Positions 1 to 9,655 are shown, numbered from the stretch's first letter. The stretch: 9,655 bases of DNA from Deinococcus phoenicis (GCF_000599865.1 NZ_JHAC01000054.1:1-9655), one strand, 5' to 3'. The notes: a model not told the origin generated them from the letters alone. Made by a program: numbers and translations.

Positions 1-20
1 GCAGTCCGCACGCGGACTGC
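1..20 (-). terminator. Perfect 8-bp hairpin at the window edge, possible terminator
   Basis: GCAGTCCG at 1-8 pairs fully with CGGACTGC at 13-20 around a four-base loop. Read on the minus strand it is the last hairpin of the candidate RNA. Whether a T-run follows cannot be seen because the window ends, so it could be the RNA's terminator or simply another helix. Confidence 0.35.
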
Positions 21-231
21 ACGTTGATGTGTTTGACGCCTCGCTTGCGCTTGGCTGGTCTTCTTCAAGACCTTCTGAGCCTCGCGGCTCTTCACACGTC
101 TGGAGTCCCTCGGGGGAGGAACCGCGTGTACCACCCTGTCGGTTGGCCCTGTCATCGTCACTTGCATCAGCTTGTCATGCGTCCCGGCGGGTCTCTTTCG
201 AGCTTTTCCGCCTCGCCCTTTTGATCGGGCG
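1..231 (-). ncRNA. Candidate structured RNA or leader, unnamed, 3' end outside the window
   Basis: No credible protein is encoded here, but a strong minus-strand promoter just upstream predicts a start near 231. The transcript can form consecutive hairpins, in plus coordinates: 213-218/227-232 (6 bp); 186-190/208-212 enclosing 193-195/200-202 with a GAAA loop; 164-167/177-180; 125-129/94-98 enclosing 116-121/106-111; 86-90/77-81 with a GCGA loop; 67-72/57-62 with a GAAG loop; and 13-20/1-8. The GNRA loops appear only when the RNA is read on the minus strand, which supports that orientation. The stretch at 138-123 reads CAGGGTGGTACACGCG, resembling a T-box antiterminator, but the pairing partners do not fit well. 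I see none of the conserved motifs of tmRNA, RNase P RNA or SRP RNA. It could be a free-standing RNA or the leader of a gene beyond the edge. This is inference from pairing done by eye. Confidence 0.5.
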
Positions 232-237
232 AAGGGA

Positions 238-266
238 ACTATATGCCTTCTCCCCGGAGATGTCAA
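238..266 (-). promoter_or_regulatory. Strong housekeeping sigma promoter for the candidate RNA
   Basis: On the minus strand a perfect -35 box TTGACA (266-261) is followed after exactly 17 bp by TATAGT (243-238), one base from the consensus -10. The expected start is around 231. This is by far the best promoter in the window and it faces a region with no protein gene. Both boxes and the spacing are read directly; activity is inferred. Confidence 0.8.
249..260. promoter_or_regulatory. Palindrome inside the promoter spacer, possible operator
   Basis: The 17-bp spacer between the -35 and -10 boxes contains TCTCC-GG-GGAGA on the minus strand, a hyphenated palindrome with 5-bp arms. A dimeric regulator bound here would block RNA polymerase. 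It is short and could be chance in GC-rich DNA; no second copy was noticed near other promoters in the window. Confidence 0.3.
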
Positions 267-296
267 CACCTCCCCCGGGGCGCTCTGGGGGAGGTG
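267..296 (-). terminator. Perfect 10-bp hairpin between the ubiD-like gene and the RNA promoter
   Basis: CACCTCCCCC at 267-276 pairs completely with GGGGGAGGTG at 287-296 around a 10-base loop. It lies about 55 bp beyond the stop of the ubiD-like gene and touches the -35 box of the next promoter. It could end ubiD transcription, but only a TTG follows rather than a T-run, so intrinsic termination would be weak. The stretch 297-351 between it and the gene shows nothing else. Confidence 0.45.
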
Positions 297-351
297 AAGG
301 GTCTGTGGAAAATGCGCGTGCTGGGGCCAGTTTCCGGCGCTGCGGCCCGGC

Positions 352-2223
<1,872 letters not shown>

Positions 2224-2229
2224 AGGGGG

Positions 2230-2235
2230 AGTGTA
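2230..2235 (-). promoter_or_regulatory. Leaderless-type -10 box for the ubiD-like gene
   Basis: TACACT on the minus strand lies 6 nt before the ATG, so transcription would start at or next to the start codon. No Shine-Dalgarno precedes the ATG (ACTCCCCCT). No good -35 is visible; a weak TTGTCC lies at 2255-2250. Confidence 0.55.
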
Positions 2236-2258
2236 GGGACGCGCAGGCGGGACAACCG

Positions 2259-2264
2259 TACGCT
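2259..2264 (+). promoter_or_regulatory. Leaderless-type -10 box for the ion channel gene
   Basis: TACGCT lies 7 nt before the GTG at 2272 and matches the TANNNT pattern. A GGAG at 2265-2268 is only 3 nt from the GTG, too close for a normal ribosome binding site. No clear -35 is seen. Confidence 0.45.
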
Positions 2265-2271
2265 GGAGCCT

Positions 2272-3081
2272 GTGACCTCTGCGCCTCCCCCTCCCCCGGC
2301 CCCGGCGGACGAGTTGCACGCCGCCCGGCTCACGACGCTGCGGCACCTCGGCGCCCTGCTCGACCGGCCCATGACGGTGCTGAGCTTCGTGTGGCTGGCG
2401 CTGCTGGTGCTGGACCTGACGCAGGGCCTCTCGCCGCTCCTCCAGACCCTGAGCAACGTGATCTGGGGGATCTTCATCCTGGATTTCCTGCTGGCCTTTT
2501 CGCTCGCGCCCGACAAGACCACGTACCTGCGCCGCAACTGGCTGACGGCGCTGAGCCTGCTGCTGCCCGCGCTGCGGGTGCTGCGTGCCTTTCAGGGCCT
2601 GCGCGCCCTGCGGCTGCTGCGGCTCACGCGCGGCATGAACCTGCTGCGTCTCCTGACCGGGCTGAACCGGGGCCTGCGCACGCTGCAACGCACCCTGCGC
2701 CGCCGCCAGCTCGGCTTCGTGCTGGGAGCGACCGGGCTGGTCGCGCTGGCGGGCGCAGCGGGGATGGCGTCCTTTGAGGCCGGGCAGACGGGTGCCCCTC
2801 TGACGTACGGCGGCTGGCTGTACTGGACCGGGATGCTGCTCACCAGCCTCGGGCCGGAATACTGGCCGCAGACGGGCGAGGGCCGGATGCTGTCCTTTCT
2901 GCTGGGCCTCTACGGCTTCTCGGTCTTCGGCTACATCACCGCTGCCCTCGCCAGCCTCTTTGTCGGCAGCGATCAGGAGCGCGAGCCGGACGCCGATGAG
3001 GTGAATAACGAGGTGCTCCGCCGCGAACTGCGGGACCTGCGGGGAGAGATCGCGGCGCTGCGTGAGGAGATAAAGGGGTAG
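2272..3081 (+). CDS. Six-helix ion channel of the voltage-gated type with a non-canonical filter
   Basis: This predicted 269-residue inner-membrane protein begins with a proline-rich tail (about 1-13), followed by S1 (34-50), S2 (60-80), S3 (90-103) and an S4-like basic segment with regularly spaced arginines (R102, R105, R111, R114, R117, R120). S5 is at 146-168, then a pore loop, S6 (206-231) and a charged coiled coil (243-268) that may tetramerise it. The pore region aligns with potassium channels through the P-x-T-x-x-G-R tail (P199, T201, G204, R205), yet the expected TVGYG filter reads TSLGP (191-195). Ion selectivity therefore cannot be assumed to be potassium. A GTG start is preferred because a TANNNT box lies 7 nt upstream; the frame stays open far upstream only because of GC bias. 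The gene is divergent from ubiD with a 48-bp gap. I consider the fold likely and the transported ion unknown. Confidence 0.8.
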   Translation: MTSAPPPPPAPADELHAARLTTLRHLGALLDRPMTVLSFVWLALLVLDLTQGLSPLLQTLSNVIWGIFILDFLLAFSLAPDKTTYLRRNWLTALSLLLPALRVLRAFQGLRALRLLRLTRGMNLLRLLTGLNRGLRTLQRTLRRRQLGFVLGATGLVALAGAAGMASFEAGQTGAPLTYGGWLYWTGMLLTSLGPEYWPQTGEGRMLSFLLGLYGFSVFGYITAALASLFVGSDQEREPDADEVNNEVLRRELRDLRGEIAALREEIKG

Positions 3082-3119
3082 CGGGATGAAGTCCGGGATC
3101 GGTGCGGCCTCCTGCCTGT

Positions 3120-3125
3120 TACCCT
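3120..3125 (+). promoter_or_regulatory. Leaderless-type -10 box for the M24 peptidase gene
   Basis: TACCCT lies 6 nt before the ATG at 3132, with GCCTCC in between and no Shine-Dalgarno. It decides this start over the in-frame ATG at 3102, whose extra residues look non-coding. No obvious -35. Confidence 0.55.
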
Positions 3126-3131
3126 GCCTCC

Positions 3132-4427
<1,296 letters not shown>

Positions 4428-4447
4428 AGCGGCGAACCTGAGGCGGC

Positions 4448-4470
4448 GTGGCGCTTCCCGGCCCCGCCAC
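4448..4470 (+). terminator. Weak hairpin after the M24 gene
   Basis: GTGGCG (4448-4453) pairs with CGCCAC (4465-4470) around an 11-base loop, about 20 bp after the peptidase stop. No T-run follows, so termination is doubtful. Confidence 0.2.
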
Positions 4471-4497
4471 CCCGCAACCCTCGCCACAGTTCCGGCG

Positions 4498-4506
4498 TAT
4501 AAGGAG
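4498..4506 (+). promoter_or_regulatory. TATAAGGAG start signal: -10-like box overlapping a Shine-Dalgarno
   Basis: The bases just before the ATG at 4509 read TATAAGGAGAC. TATAAG (4498-4503) is one base from the -10 consensus and ends 5 nt before the ATG, which would give a leaderless start. AAGGAG (4501-4506) is also a Shine-Dalgarno, but only 2 nt from the ATG. The two readings exclude each other in practice; the first fits neighbouring genes better. Confidence 0.4.
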
Positions 4507-4508
4507 AC

Positions 4509-5252
4509 ATGAGCAAGCCTGTCCGTCAGGAGACGGTGATCGACACGCGGCCGGTCCGCAGCGCGGCTCCCCTCACGCCCGCGCGGGTGGCGCTGTACAC
4601 GGGGGGCGGCGTGCTGGTGCTGGCGGCGCTGGCCGGGGCCGCCGTGGCCGTGGCGGGCGTGGCGCTGACCACCGTGACTGTGGCGGCCCTGATCGCAGCG
4701 GTGCTGGCGGTGATCTTCCTGATGCCTGCCCTGCTGCTGGCGCTGAACGCGGCGCGGGTGCGGGCCAAGGAAACCGTCGCCCGCGCGATGCCGCTCGAAA
4801 CGCTGATCGTGCAGCGCCAGCAGTTCGAGAACCTGATCGCCGCCAAGGGCCGCCAGCTCGCCGAGGCGAACGGGCATCTGGCCGACTTCGCGCGCCTGAT
4901 CGACGCCAACCGCGCCGAGATGGACGCCGCCGACACCGCCCGCTGGGAAACGGACCTTCAGGTCAGCCGGGACGCCTTCGCCCGCGCCCAGACCCACCTC
5001 GACGACCTGCGGGACGACCTGAAGGAATTCGACCGGCAGATCAAGAAGGCGCGGATCGACACCCAGCTCGCGCAGGCCAAGGGGAACGTCGCCTCGGCGC
5101 TCCAGCAGGCCAATCTCAGCGCCGAGGACCGCCACGTGACCGAGAGCGCCCTCTCCGAGATCGCGCGCCGGGCGGGGCGAAATGCCGAACTGCTCGACCA
5201 GGCCCTCGCCACGGGTGAACGCACCGCCCGCCCCGGTGGGGGCACAGCGTGA
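4509..5252 (+). CDS. Membrane-hairpin protein with long coiled-coil tail, unrecognised family
   Basis: I do not recognise this 247-residue protein. It has a short charged N-terminus, two closely spaced hydrophobic helices (about 27-51 and 54-80) that should form a membrane hairpin, and then an Ala/Arg/Asp/Gln-rich, strongly helical segment (about 95-232) with heptad-like spacing that suggests a coiled coil, most likely cytoplasmic because the basic RVRAKE follows TM2. The tail loosely recalls PspA-like or membrane-scaffold helices, but no specific motif supports that name. It has no cysteines. It overlaps the next gene by 4 bp (GTGA), so the two are probably translated together, with the TAXI gene following. 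A structural or membrane-organising role is a guess. Confidence 0.75.
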   Translation: MSKPVRQETVIDTRPVRSAAPLTPARVALYTGGGVLVLAALAGAAVAVAGVALTTVTVAALIAAVLAVIFLMPALLLALNAARVRAKETVARAMPLETLIVQRQQFENLIAAKGRQLAEANGHLADFARLIDANRAEMDAADTARWETDLQVSRDAFARAQTHLDDLRDDLKEFDRQIKKARIDTQLAQAKGNVASALQQANLSAEDRHVTESALSEIARRAGRNAELLDQALATGERTARPGGGTA

Positions 5253-5434
5253 CCCGCGCCCGCGTCCTGGGGGCGCTGCTGGCCCTGATTCTGCTGGTCT
5301 GCGGGGTGGTCATCTACCTCGATCAGCGGGGGGCCTTCGGGGAGACCTCCGCCAGCGGCCCTGGACCGGCCACGGCGCCGCTCACGCCGAATCCGCCCGC
5401 GTCCGGTGACCCCGGATACGGCGAGCTGAAGTGA
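5249..5434 (+). CDS. Small single-pass membrane or lipid-anchored-like protein, hypothetical
   Basis: This 61-residue protein starts with GTG, overlapping the previous stop as GTGA. Residues 4-23 form one hydrophobic helix preceded by two arginines, so it is either an N-terminal anchor or a signal peptide. The remainder is a short Pro/Gly/Ala-rich hydrophilic tail, predicted to face outside. A cysteine lies inside the helix (C18), but the residues around it are not a good lipobox. No family is recognised. Position between a membrane-hairpin protein and a periplasmic binding protein, with tight spacing, suggests it belongs to that unit. Being short and without strong motifs, it rests mainly on the overlap and a plausible membrane helix. 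Confidence 0.6.
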   Translation: MTRARVLGALLALILLVCGVVIYLDQRGAFGETSASGPGPATAPLTPNPPASGDPGYGELK

Positions 5435-5466
5435 CCTTCCGCCTCTCCCCCTTTTCCGGAGGCCCG

Positions 5467-6345
5467 ATGAACCGCATCCTGCCGACCCTGCTGCTGACCC
5501 TCACCGCCGCGCAGGCCGCGCCCCCGCCCACCCTGAACGTGGCGACGGGCAGCCCGACCGGCACCTACAGCGCCATGTTCAAGAACATCGGCCAGGTCTG
5601 CACCCAGAGCGCCTACCTGCGCGAGCGCGGCACCAGCGGCTCGCTGGAGAATATCGACCTGCTGCTGAACAACGAGGTGTCGCTGGCCTTCGTGCAGAGC
5701 GACGTGCTCAAGGCCCGGCAACAGATCGACAAGGACCCGCGCGTCGAGAACATCCGCACGCTGCTGCCGCTGCACCACGAGGAACTGCACCTCTTTGCCC
5801 GCCCCCCCACCGTCAAGAAGAACATTCTGGGCAAGGCCACCGTGACGGGCGTGCAGAGTTTTGCCGACCTGAAGGGCAAGCGGGTGGGGGCCTGGGGCGG
5901 CAGCCTGATCACGGCGCGGGTGGTGAGCGCCATGACGGGCGTGCCCTACCAGATCGTGAGCCTCAAGGACCAGCCCTCGGCCTTCGCGGCGCTGCAAGCC
6001 GGGCAGGTGGACGCCGTGCTGGCGGTCGTCGGCCAGCCCGCGACCTGGGTCAAGGCGCTGGGCGGCGTCCAGCTCGTCGCGGTGCCCAGCAACGAAAAGC
6101 TCAGCGCCATCTACGCGCCCGCCAAGCTGTTCTACCCGAACCTCAGCGCCCAGAGCGTTCCGACCATCGCCGTCCAGAGTGTCCTGGCGACCCGCGACTT
6201 CAAGACGCCCGACAAGAAAAAACTGTTGCTGGACTACCAGAAGTGCGCCATGCAGAAACTGGTGAACCTCCAGGAAGACGAGGGCATGCACCCCAAGTGG
6301 CAGGACGTGACCTTCAAGAGCTGGCCCTGGCCCCAGTACAAGTAA
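5467..6345 (+). CDS. TAXI-family periplasmic solute-binding protein
   Basis: This 292-residue exported protein belongs to the TAXI group, the binding proteins of TRAP-type secondary transporters, and should capture a small organic acid or amino acid outside the membrane. A signal peptide covers about 1-18 (cut near AAQA). NVATGSPTGTYSAMF (24-38) matches the family's N-terminal glycine-rich ligand motif, and DLKGKRVGAWGGS (134-146) is the second-lobe signature. C45 and C260 could form a disulfide. It is slightly shorter than usual (about 320). GGAGG at 5458-5462, 4 nt before the ATG, is the clearest ribosome binding site in the window and decides this start over a GTG at 5431 that overlaps the previous stop. 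No TRAP membrane subunits lie alongside, so it either works with a distant transporter or has a sensing role. Confidence 0.85.
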   Translation: MNRILPTLLLTLTAAQAAPPPTLNVATGSPTGTYSAMFKNIGQVCTQSAYLRERGTSGSLENIDLLLNNEVSLAFVQSDVLKARQQIDKDPRVENIRTLLPLHHEELHLFARPPTVKKNILGKATVTGVQSFADLKGKRVGAWGGSLITARVVSAMTGVPYQIVSLKDQPSAFAALQAGQVDAVLAVVGQPATWVKALGGVQLVAVPSNEKLSAIYAPAKLFYPNLSAQSVPTIAVQSVLATRDFKTPDKKKLLLDYQKCAMQKLVNLQEDEGMHPKWQDVTFKSWPWPQYK

Positions 6346-6378
6346 CCGGACCCAGGACAGGGCAGCCGCAGGACCTGG

Positions 6379-6425
6379 CAGCCGGCGGGGGCCGGTCCCG
6401 CTGGCGACTGGCCCACTGCCGGCTG
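6379..6425. repeat. GC-rich inverted repeat after the TAXI gene
   Basis: CAGCCGGC (6379-6386) pairs perfectly with GCCGGCTG (6418-6425); the 31 bases between them can fold further (for example GGG with CCC). It begins about 30 bp after the TAXI stop. It may help end transcription or be a small intergenic repeat, but there is no T-run. Apart from this and the promoter near 6503, the 184-bp gap shows nothing. Confidence 0.35.
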
Positions 6426-6499
6426 GCCCGCAGCTCCGGACAGGGGCCGGGTTCCCGTCTTCACGTTCCGTCAACCGGGACGCGCCGCTGCACCCACCC

Positions 6500-6508
6500 T
6501 GCTACATT
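6500..6508 (+). promoter_or_regulatory. Extended -10 promoter for the FmdB-like/protease unit
   Basis: TGC-TACATT is an extended -10 box (TG at 6500-6501, hexamer 6503-6508). The start would fall near 6515, giving a short leader that contains GGAG (6516-6519), 10 nt before the ATG. No convincing -35, as is common for extended -10 promoters. Confidence 0.5.
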
Positions 6509-6529
6509 GACCGCTGGAGACTTCAGGCC

Positions 6530-6759
6530 ATGCCGACGTACGTGTACAAGAACCTTGAAACCGGCGAACTCTACGAGATCAAACAGAGCATGCGCGACGA
6601 CGCCCTCACCCAACACCCCGAGACGGGGGCCGCCATCAAGCGTGTCCTGTCGGCCCCTGGCATCGCGTTCCGGGGCAGCGGCTTTTATGTGACCGACTCG
6701 CGGCCCAGGGAGGCCAGCGAGGGCGGCAGCAAGGGCAGCAGCCAGGGCAGCGGCAGCGA

Positions 6760-6763
<4 letters not shown>
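6530..6763 (+). CDS. FmdB-like small protein without zinc-binding cysteines
   Basis: This 77-residue protein follows the FmdB zinc-ribbon layout closely: MPTYVYKN at the start, a QSM segment (19-21) and the diagnostic GIAFRGSGFYVTD (44-56). FmdB proteins normally carry two CxxC pairs that bind zinc. Here the first pair position reads N8-LE-T11 and the second H29-PE-T32, and the protein has no cysteine at all, so it cannot bind zinc the usual way. The family is annotated as a putative regulator, without a firm mechanism. The C-terminal 15 residues are a Gly/Ser tail encoded by GGCAGC-like units. It overlaps the protease gene by 4 bp (GTGA), implying joint expression and perhaps a shared role in envelope protein quality control, which is inference. 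Confidence 0.85.
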
Positions 6764-7863
<1,100 letters not shown>

Positions 7864-7887
7864 AGCGCTCACCCAGAGAGGAAGACC

Positions 7888-7916
7888 GCTCCAGCCCGTG
7901 CTGGGGCATGTTTTTT
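7888..7916 (+). terminator. Rho-independent terminator of the FmdB/protease unit
   Basis: GCTCCAGC (7888-7895) pairs with GCTGGGGC (7900-7907) with one G-T wobble and a four-base loop, followed after ATG by six T (7911-7916). It lies 25 bp past the protease stop and is the best terminator in the window. Confidence 0.85.
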
Positions 7917-7948
7917 ACTGGCTGCTGGCCGCTGCCGGCTGGAAGCTC

Positions 7949-7954
7949 TATCAT
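7949..7954 (+). promoter_or_regulatory. Leaderless-type -10 box for the first kinase gene
   Basis: TATCAT lies 7 nt before the GTG at 7962 and 33 bp beyond the T-run of the terminator. No Shine-Dalgarno lies before the GTG, so the box both provides a promoter and decides the start over an in-frame start at 7803 inside the protease gene. Confidence 0.6.
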
Positions 7955-7961
7955 TCCACCC

Positions 7962-8582
7962 GTGTACCTGGTCGTCGAAGGCCCCATTGGGGTGGGAAAA
8001 ACGAGCCTGGCGGGGCGGCTCGCGGCGCGCTACGGCGCGGAACTGAACCTGGAGGTCGTGGAGGAAAACCCCTTCCTGGCCCACTTTTACGAGGCTCCGG
8101 AGGCGTACTCGTTTCAGGTGCAGGTCTTTTTCCTGCTGTCGCGCTTCAAGCAGCTCTCGGCCCTCGCGCAGCCGGGGCTGTGGAGCGGGAACGTGGTCAG
8201 CGACTACCTCTTCGACAAGGACTTCATCTTCGCGGCGATGAACCTGCGTGAAGCCGAATTCGCGCTGTACGAGGACCTGTATTCGCACCTCTCGCCCCGG
8301 CTGCCCACGCCCGATCTGGTGGTGTACCTGCGGGCCGAGCCGGAACTGCTGCTCTCGCGCATCGAGAAGCGCGGGCGGCCCTTCGAGCGTGACATGCAGG
8401 CCGCCTACCTTCGTGATCTGACCACCCGCTACGACGAATACTTCCGCACCTATCCGGGCCGCCTGCTGACGGTGGACGCCAGCGGGTACGACTTCGTGTG
8501 CAAGCCGGAAGACGAGCAGGCGATCCTGGCCCACATCGACGAGGCGCTGCACGCCGGGGTGGGGGAAGGGGCGGCGGTATGA
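7962..8582 (+). CDS. dgk: Deoxynucleoside kinase, deoxyguanosine kinase type
   Basis: This 206-residue cytosolic enzyme should phosphorylate a deoxynucleoside, most likely deoxyguanosine, with ATP as the first step of salvage. The Walker A loop is GPIGVGKTS (7-15). EENPFL (35-40) carries the substrate-site glutamate region, SDYLFDKDFIF (80-90) replaces the DRS motif in the way seen in Bacillus-type dGK, and the lid is RIEKRGRPFE (133-142). The start is the GTG giving VYLVVEG, the normal N-terminus of the family. A second, different kinase of the same fold follows after 126 bp; in Lactobacillus and Bacillus such tandem pairs form the dGK and dAK/dCK enzymes, in Lactobacillus as a heterodimer. 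The substrate assignment is from motif resemblance, recalled and not computed. Confidence 0.9.
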   Translation: MYLVVEGPIGVGKTSLAGRLAARYGAELNLEVVEENPFLAHFYEAPEAYSFQVQVFFLLSRFKQLSALAQPGLWSGNVVSDYLFDKDFIFAAMNLREAEFALYEDLYSHLSPRLPTPDLVVYLRAEPELLLSRIEKRGRPFERDMQAAYLRDLTTRYDEYFRTYPGRLLTVDASGYDFVCKPEDEQAILAHIDEALHAGVGEGAAV

Positions 8583-8687
8583 GGGGGAAGAGCGTGTGGC
8601 CCGTCGTTTGGAGCTTGTGGAGGCCAAAGCCTGAGGCCAGAGCTTTCGCTGATCTCCAAGCCGCCAGCCACGAGCCACACGCCCCTC
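8581..8687. repeat. Long imperfect inverted repeat filling the gap between the kinase genes
   Basis: Nearly the whole 126-bp gap can fold on itself. From outside in, GAGGG (8581-8585) pairs with CCCTC (8683-8687), GCGTGTGGC (8592-8600) with GCCACACGC (8674-8682), CGT (8602-8604) with ACG (8670-8672), TTGGAG (8608-8613) with CTCCAA (8654-8659) and AAAGC (8626-8630) with GCTTT (8642-8646). No T-run follows, so it does not look like a plain terminator. It begins at the stop of the first kinase. Size and composition resemble the small intergenic repeats known from Deinococcus genomes; membership in such a family is inference because only one copy is visible here. Confidence 0.6.
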
Positions 8688-8708
8688 ACGCGAGCGGAGC
8701 GAGCTGAC

Positions 8709-9332
<624 letters not shown>

Positions 9333-9353
9333 GGGGCTGAGCGAGGAGCGAGG

Positions 9354-9395
9354 AAAAAAAGAGCTTCAGCCAAACGCCCAGGCGCCTGCGTGCAA
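9354..9395 (-). terminator. Possible terminator of the ArsR-type gene
   Basis: Read on the minus strand, short GC-rich palindromes around 9379-9390 (AGGCGCCT core) and 9363-9371 precede a run of seven T (9360-9354). The stems are short, so the call is weak; the T-run is the main evidence. The convergent gap 9333-9404 shows nothing else apart from a distant 7-bp inverted pair (9336-9342 with 9403-9409). Confidence 0.3.
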
Positions 9396-9404
9396 GTTCA
9401 TGGC

Positions 9405-9655
9405 TCAGCGCTTCCCACCCTCCTGGCCTCCCTCCCCCACATGCTCCAGCACGTTCCGCAGCAGGTCCGTGACGTGTGCGTCGGCCAGACGGTAGTACAC
9501 CACGCGGCCCTCCTTGCGCGGCAAGACGAGGTTCTGGTCGCGCAGCCGCCGCAGCTGGTGGCTGACCGCGCTCTCGCTGGTGCCCAGGGCGATCAGGAGC
9601 CGCAGGCGGGGGGGGGCGGACACGGCCTTGAGCAGCGCGGCGGCGTGGGCCAGGG
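9405..9655 (-). CDS. ArsR-family winged-helix regulator, 5' end outside window, internal deletion
   Basis: The visible C-terminal part of a small DNA-binding repressor reads LAHAAALLKAV then PPRLRLLIAL, the usual first helices, then GTSESAVSHQLRRLR (recognition helix), VVYYRLAD (wing) and HVTDLLRNVLEHV (dimer helix). ArsR proteins normally have 13-17 more residues between LLIAL and the GTSES-type segment, carrying the ELCVCDLA-type helix: metal-site cysteines in some members and the first helix of the HTH in all. That stretch is absent without a frameshift. The protein has no cysteine in the visible part. Either the gene is damaged, or the DNA lost bases between two short repeats in the cell or in assembly. 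The ligand cannot be guessed. It converges on the kinase gene. Confidence 0.8.
   Translation of the reverse strand, partial: LAHAAALLKAVSAPPRLRLLIALGTSESAVSHQLRRLRDQNLVLPRKEGRVVYYRLADAHVTDLLRNVLEHVGEGGQEGGKR

Noticed and set aside
1..97. Short minus-strand frame from a GTG near 97 to the window edge
   Set aside because: It is open for 30 codons but lies in a run of perfect hairpins and has no ribosome binding site; RNA structure explains the sequence better.
2224..2688. N-terminal extension of the ubiD-like gene upstream of 2223
   Set aside because: The extra residues are Gln/Arg-rich antisense of the channel gene; the UbiD pattern starts just after 2223 and a -10 box sits 6 nt before that ATG.
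5431..5466. GTG start for the TAXI gene overlapping the previous stop
   Set aside because: It would place 12 residues before the signal peptide, and GGAGG stands 4 nt before the ATG at 5467.
9608..9616. Run of nine G, possible frameshift in the ArsR-type gene
   Set aside because: The frame keeps matching ArsR on both sides of the run, so no indel is needed; the missing residues lie further downstream.

Overview
This is a GC-rich bacterial chromosomal window, most likely from a Deinococcus species. That assignment is inference. It rests on the strong G/C bias at third codon positions, on several genes whose only visible start signal is a TANNNT -10 box 6-7 nt before the start codon (the leaderless layout described for Deinococcus), on a tandem pair of deoxynucleoside kinases, and on a UbiD-type enzyme that would fit menaquinone synthesis. 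I see no mobile element, CRISPR array, tRNA or rRNA.

Left edge (1-351): no convincing protein gene. On the minus strand a near-consensus housekeeping promoter (TTGACA, 17 bp, TATAGT) with a palindrome in its spacer drives a transcript of at least 230 nt. That transcript can fold into a series of hairpins, several with GNRA loops, and it runs off the window at an 8-bp hairpin. It is a candidate structured RNA or leader that I cannot name. A perfect 10-bp hairpin separates it from the upstream ubiD-like gene.

352-3081: a divergent pair. The minus-strand gene is a long UbiD-family decarboxylase whose C-terminal part looks internally duplicated. The plus-strand gene is a six-helix voltage-gated-type ion channel with a non-canonical pore filter and a C-terminal coiled coil. 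Their apparent leaderless promoters sit only about 24 bp apart.

3132-6345: an M24 metallopeptidase with all five metal ligands. It is followed by a probable three-gene unit: a membrane-hairpin/coiled-coil protein, a tiny single-pass protein and a TAXI-type periplasmic binding protein without visible TRAP membrane subunits.

6530-7863: a two-gene unit with a 4-bp overlap. It holds an FmdB-like protein that has lost the zinc-binding cysteines and a membrane-anchored HtrA-type protease with a PDZ domain. A clear rho-independent terminator closes it.

7962-9332: two deoxynucleoside kinases (dGK-like, then dAK/dCK-like) for purine and cytosine deoxynucleoside salvage, separated by a long imperfect inverted repeat that fills their intergenic gap. 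At the right edge a convergent ArsR-type regulator, cut by the window end, lacks the first helix of its helix-turn-helix.

No single novel multi-gene system stands out. The most unusual items are the unnamed structured RNA with its promoter, the channel filter, the cysteine-less FmdB protein and the deleted ArsR protein.
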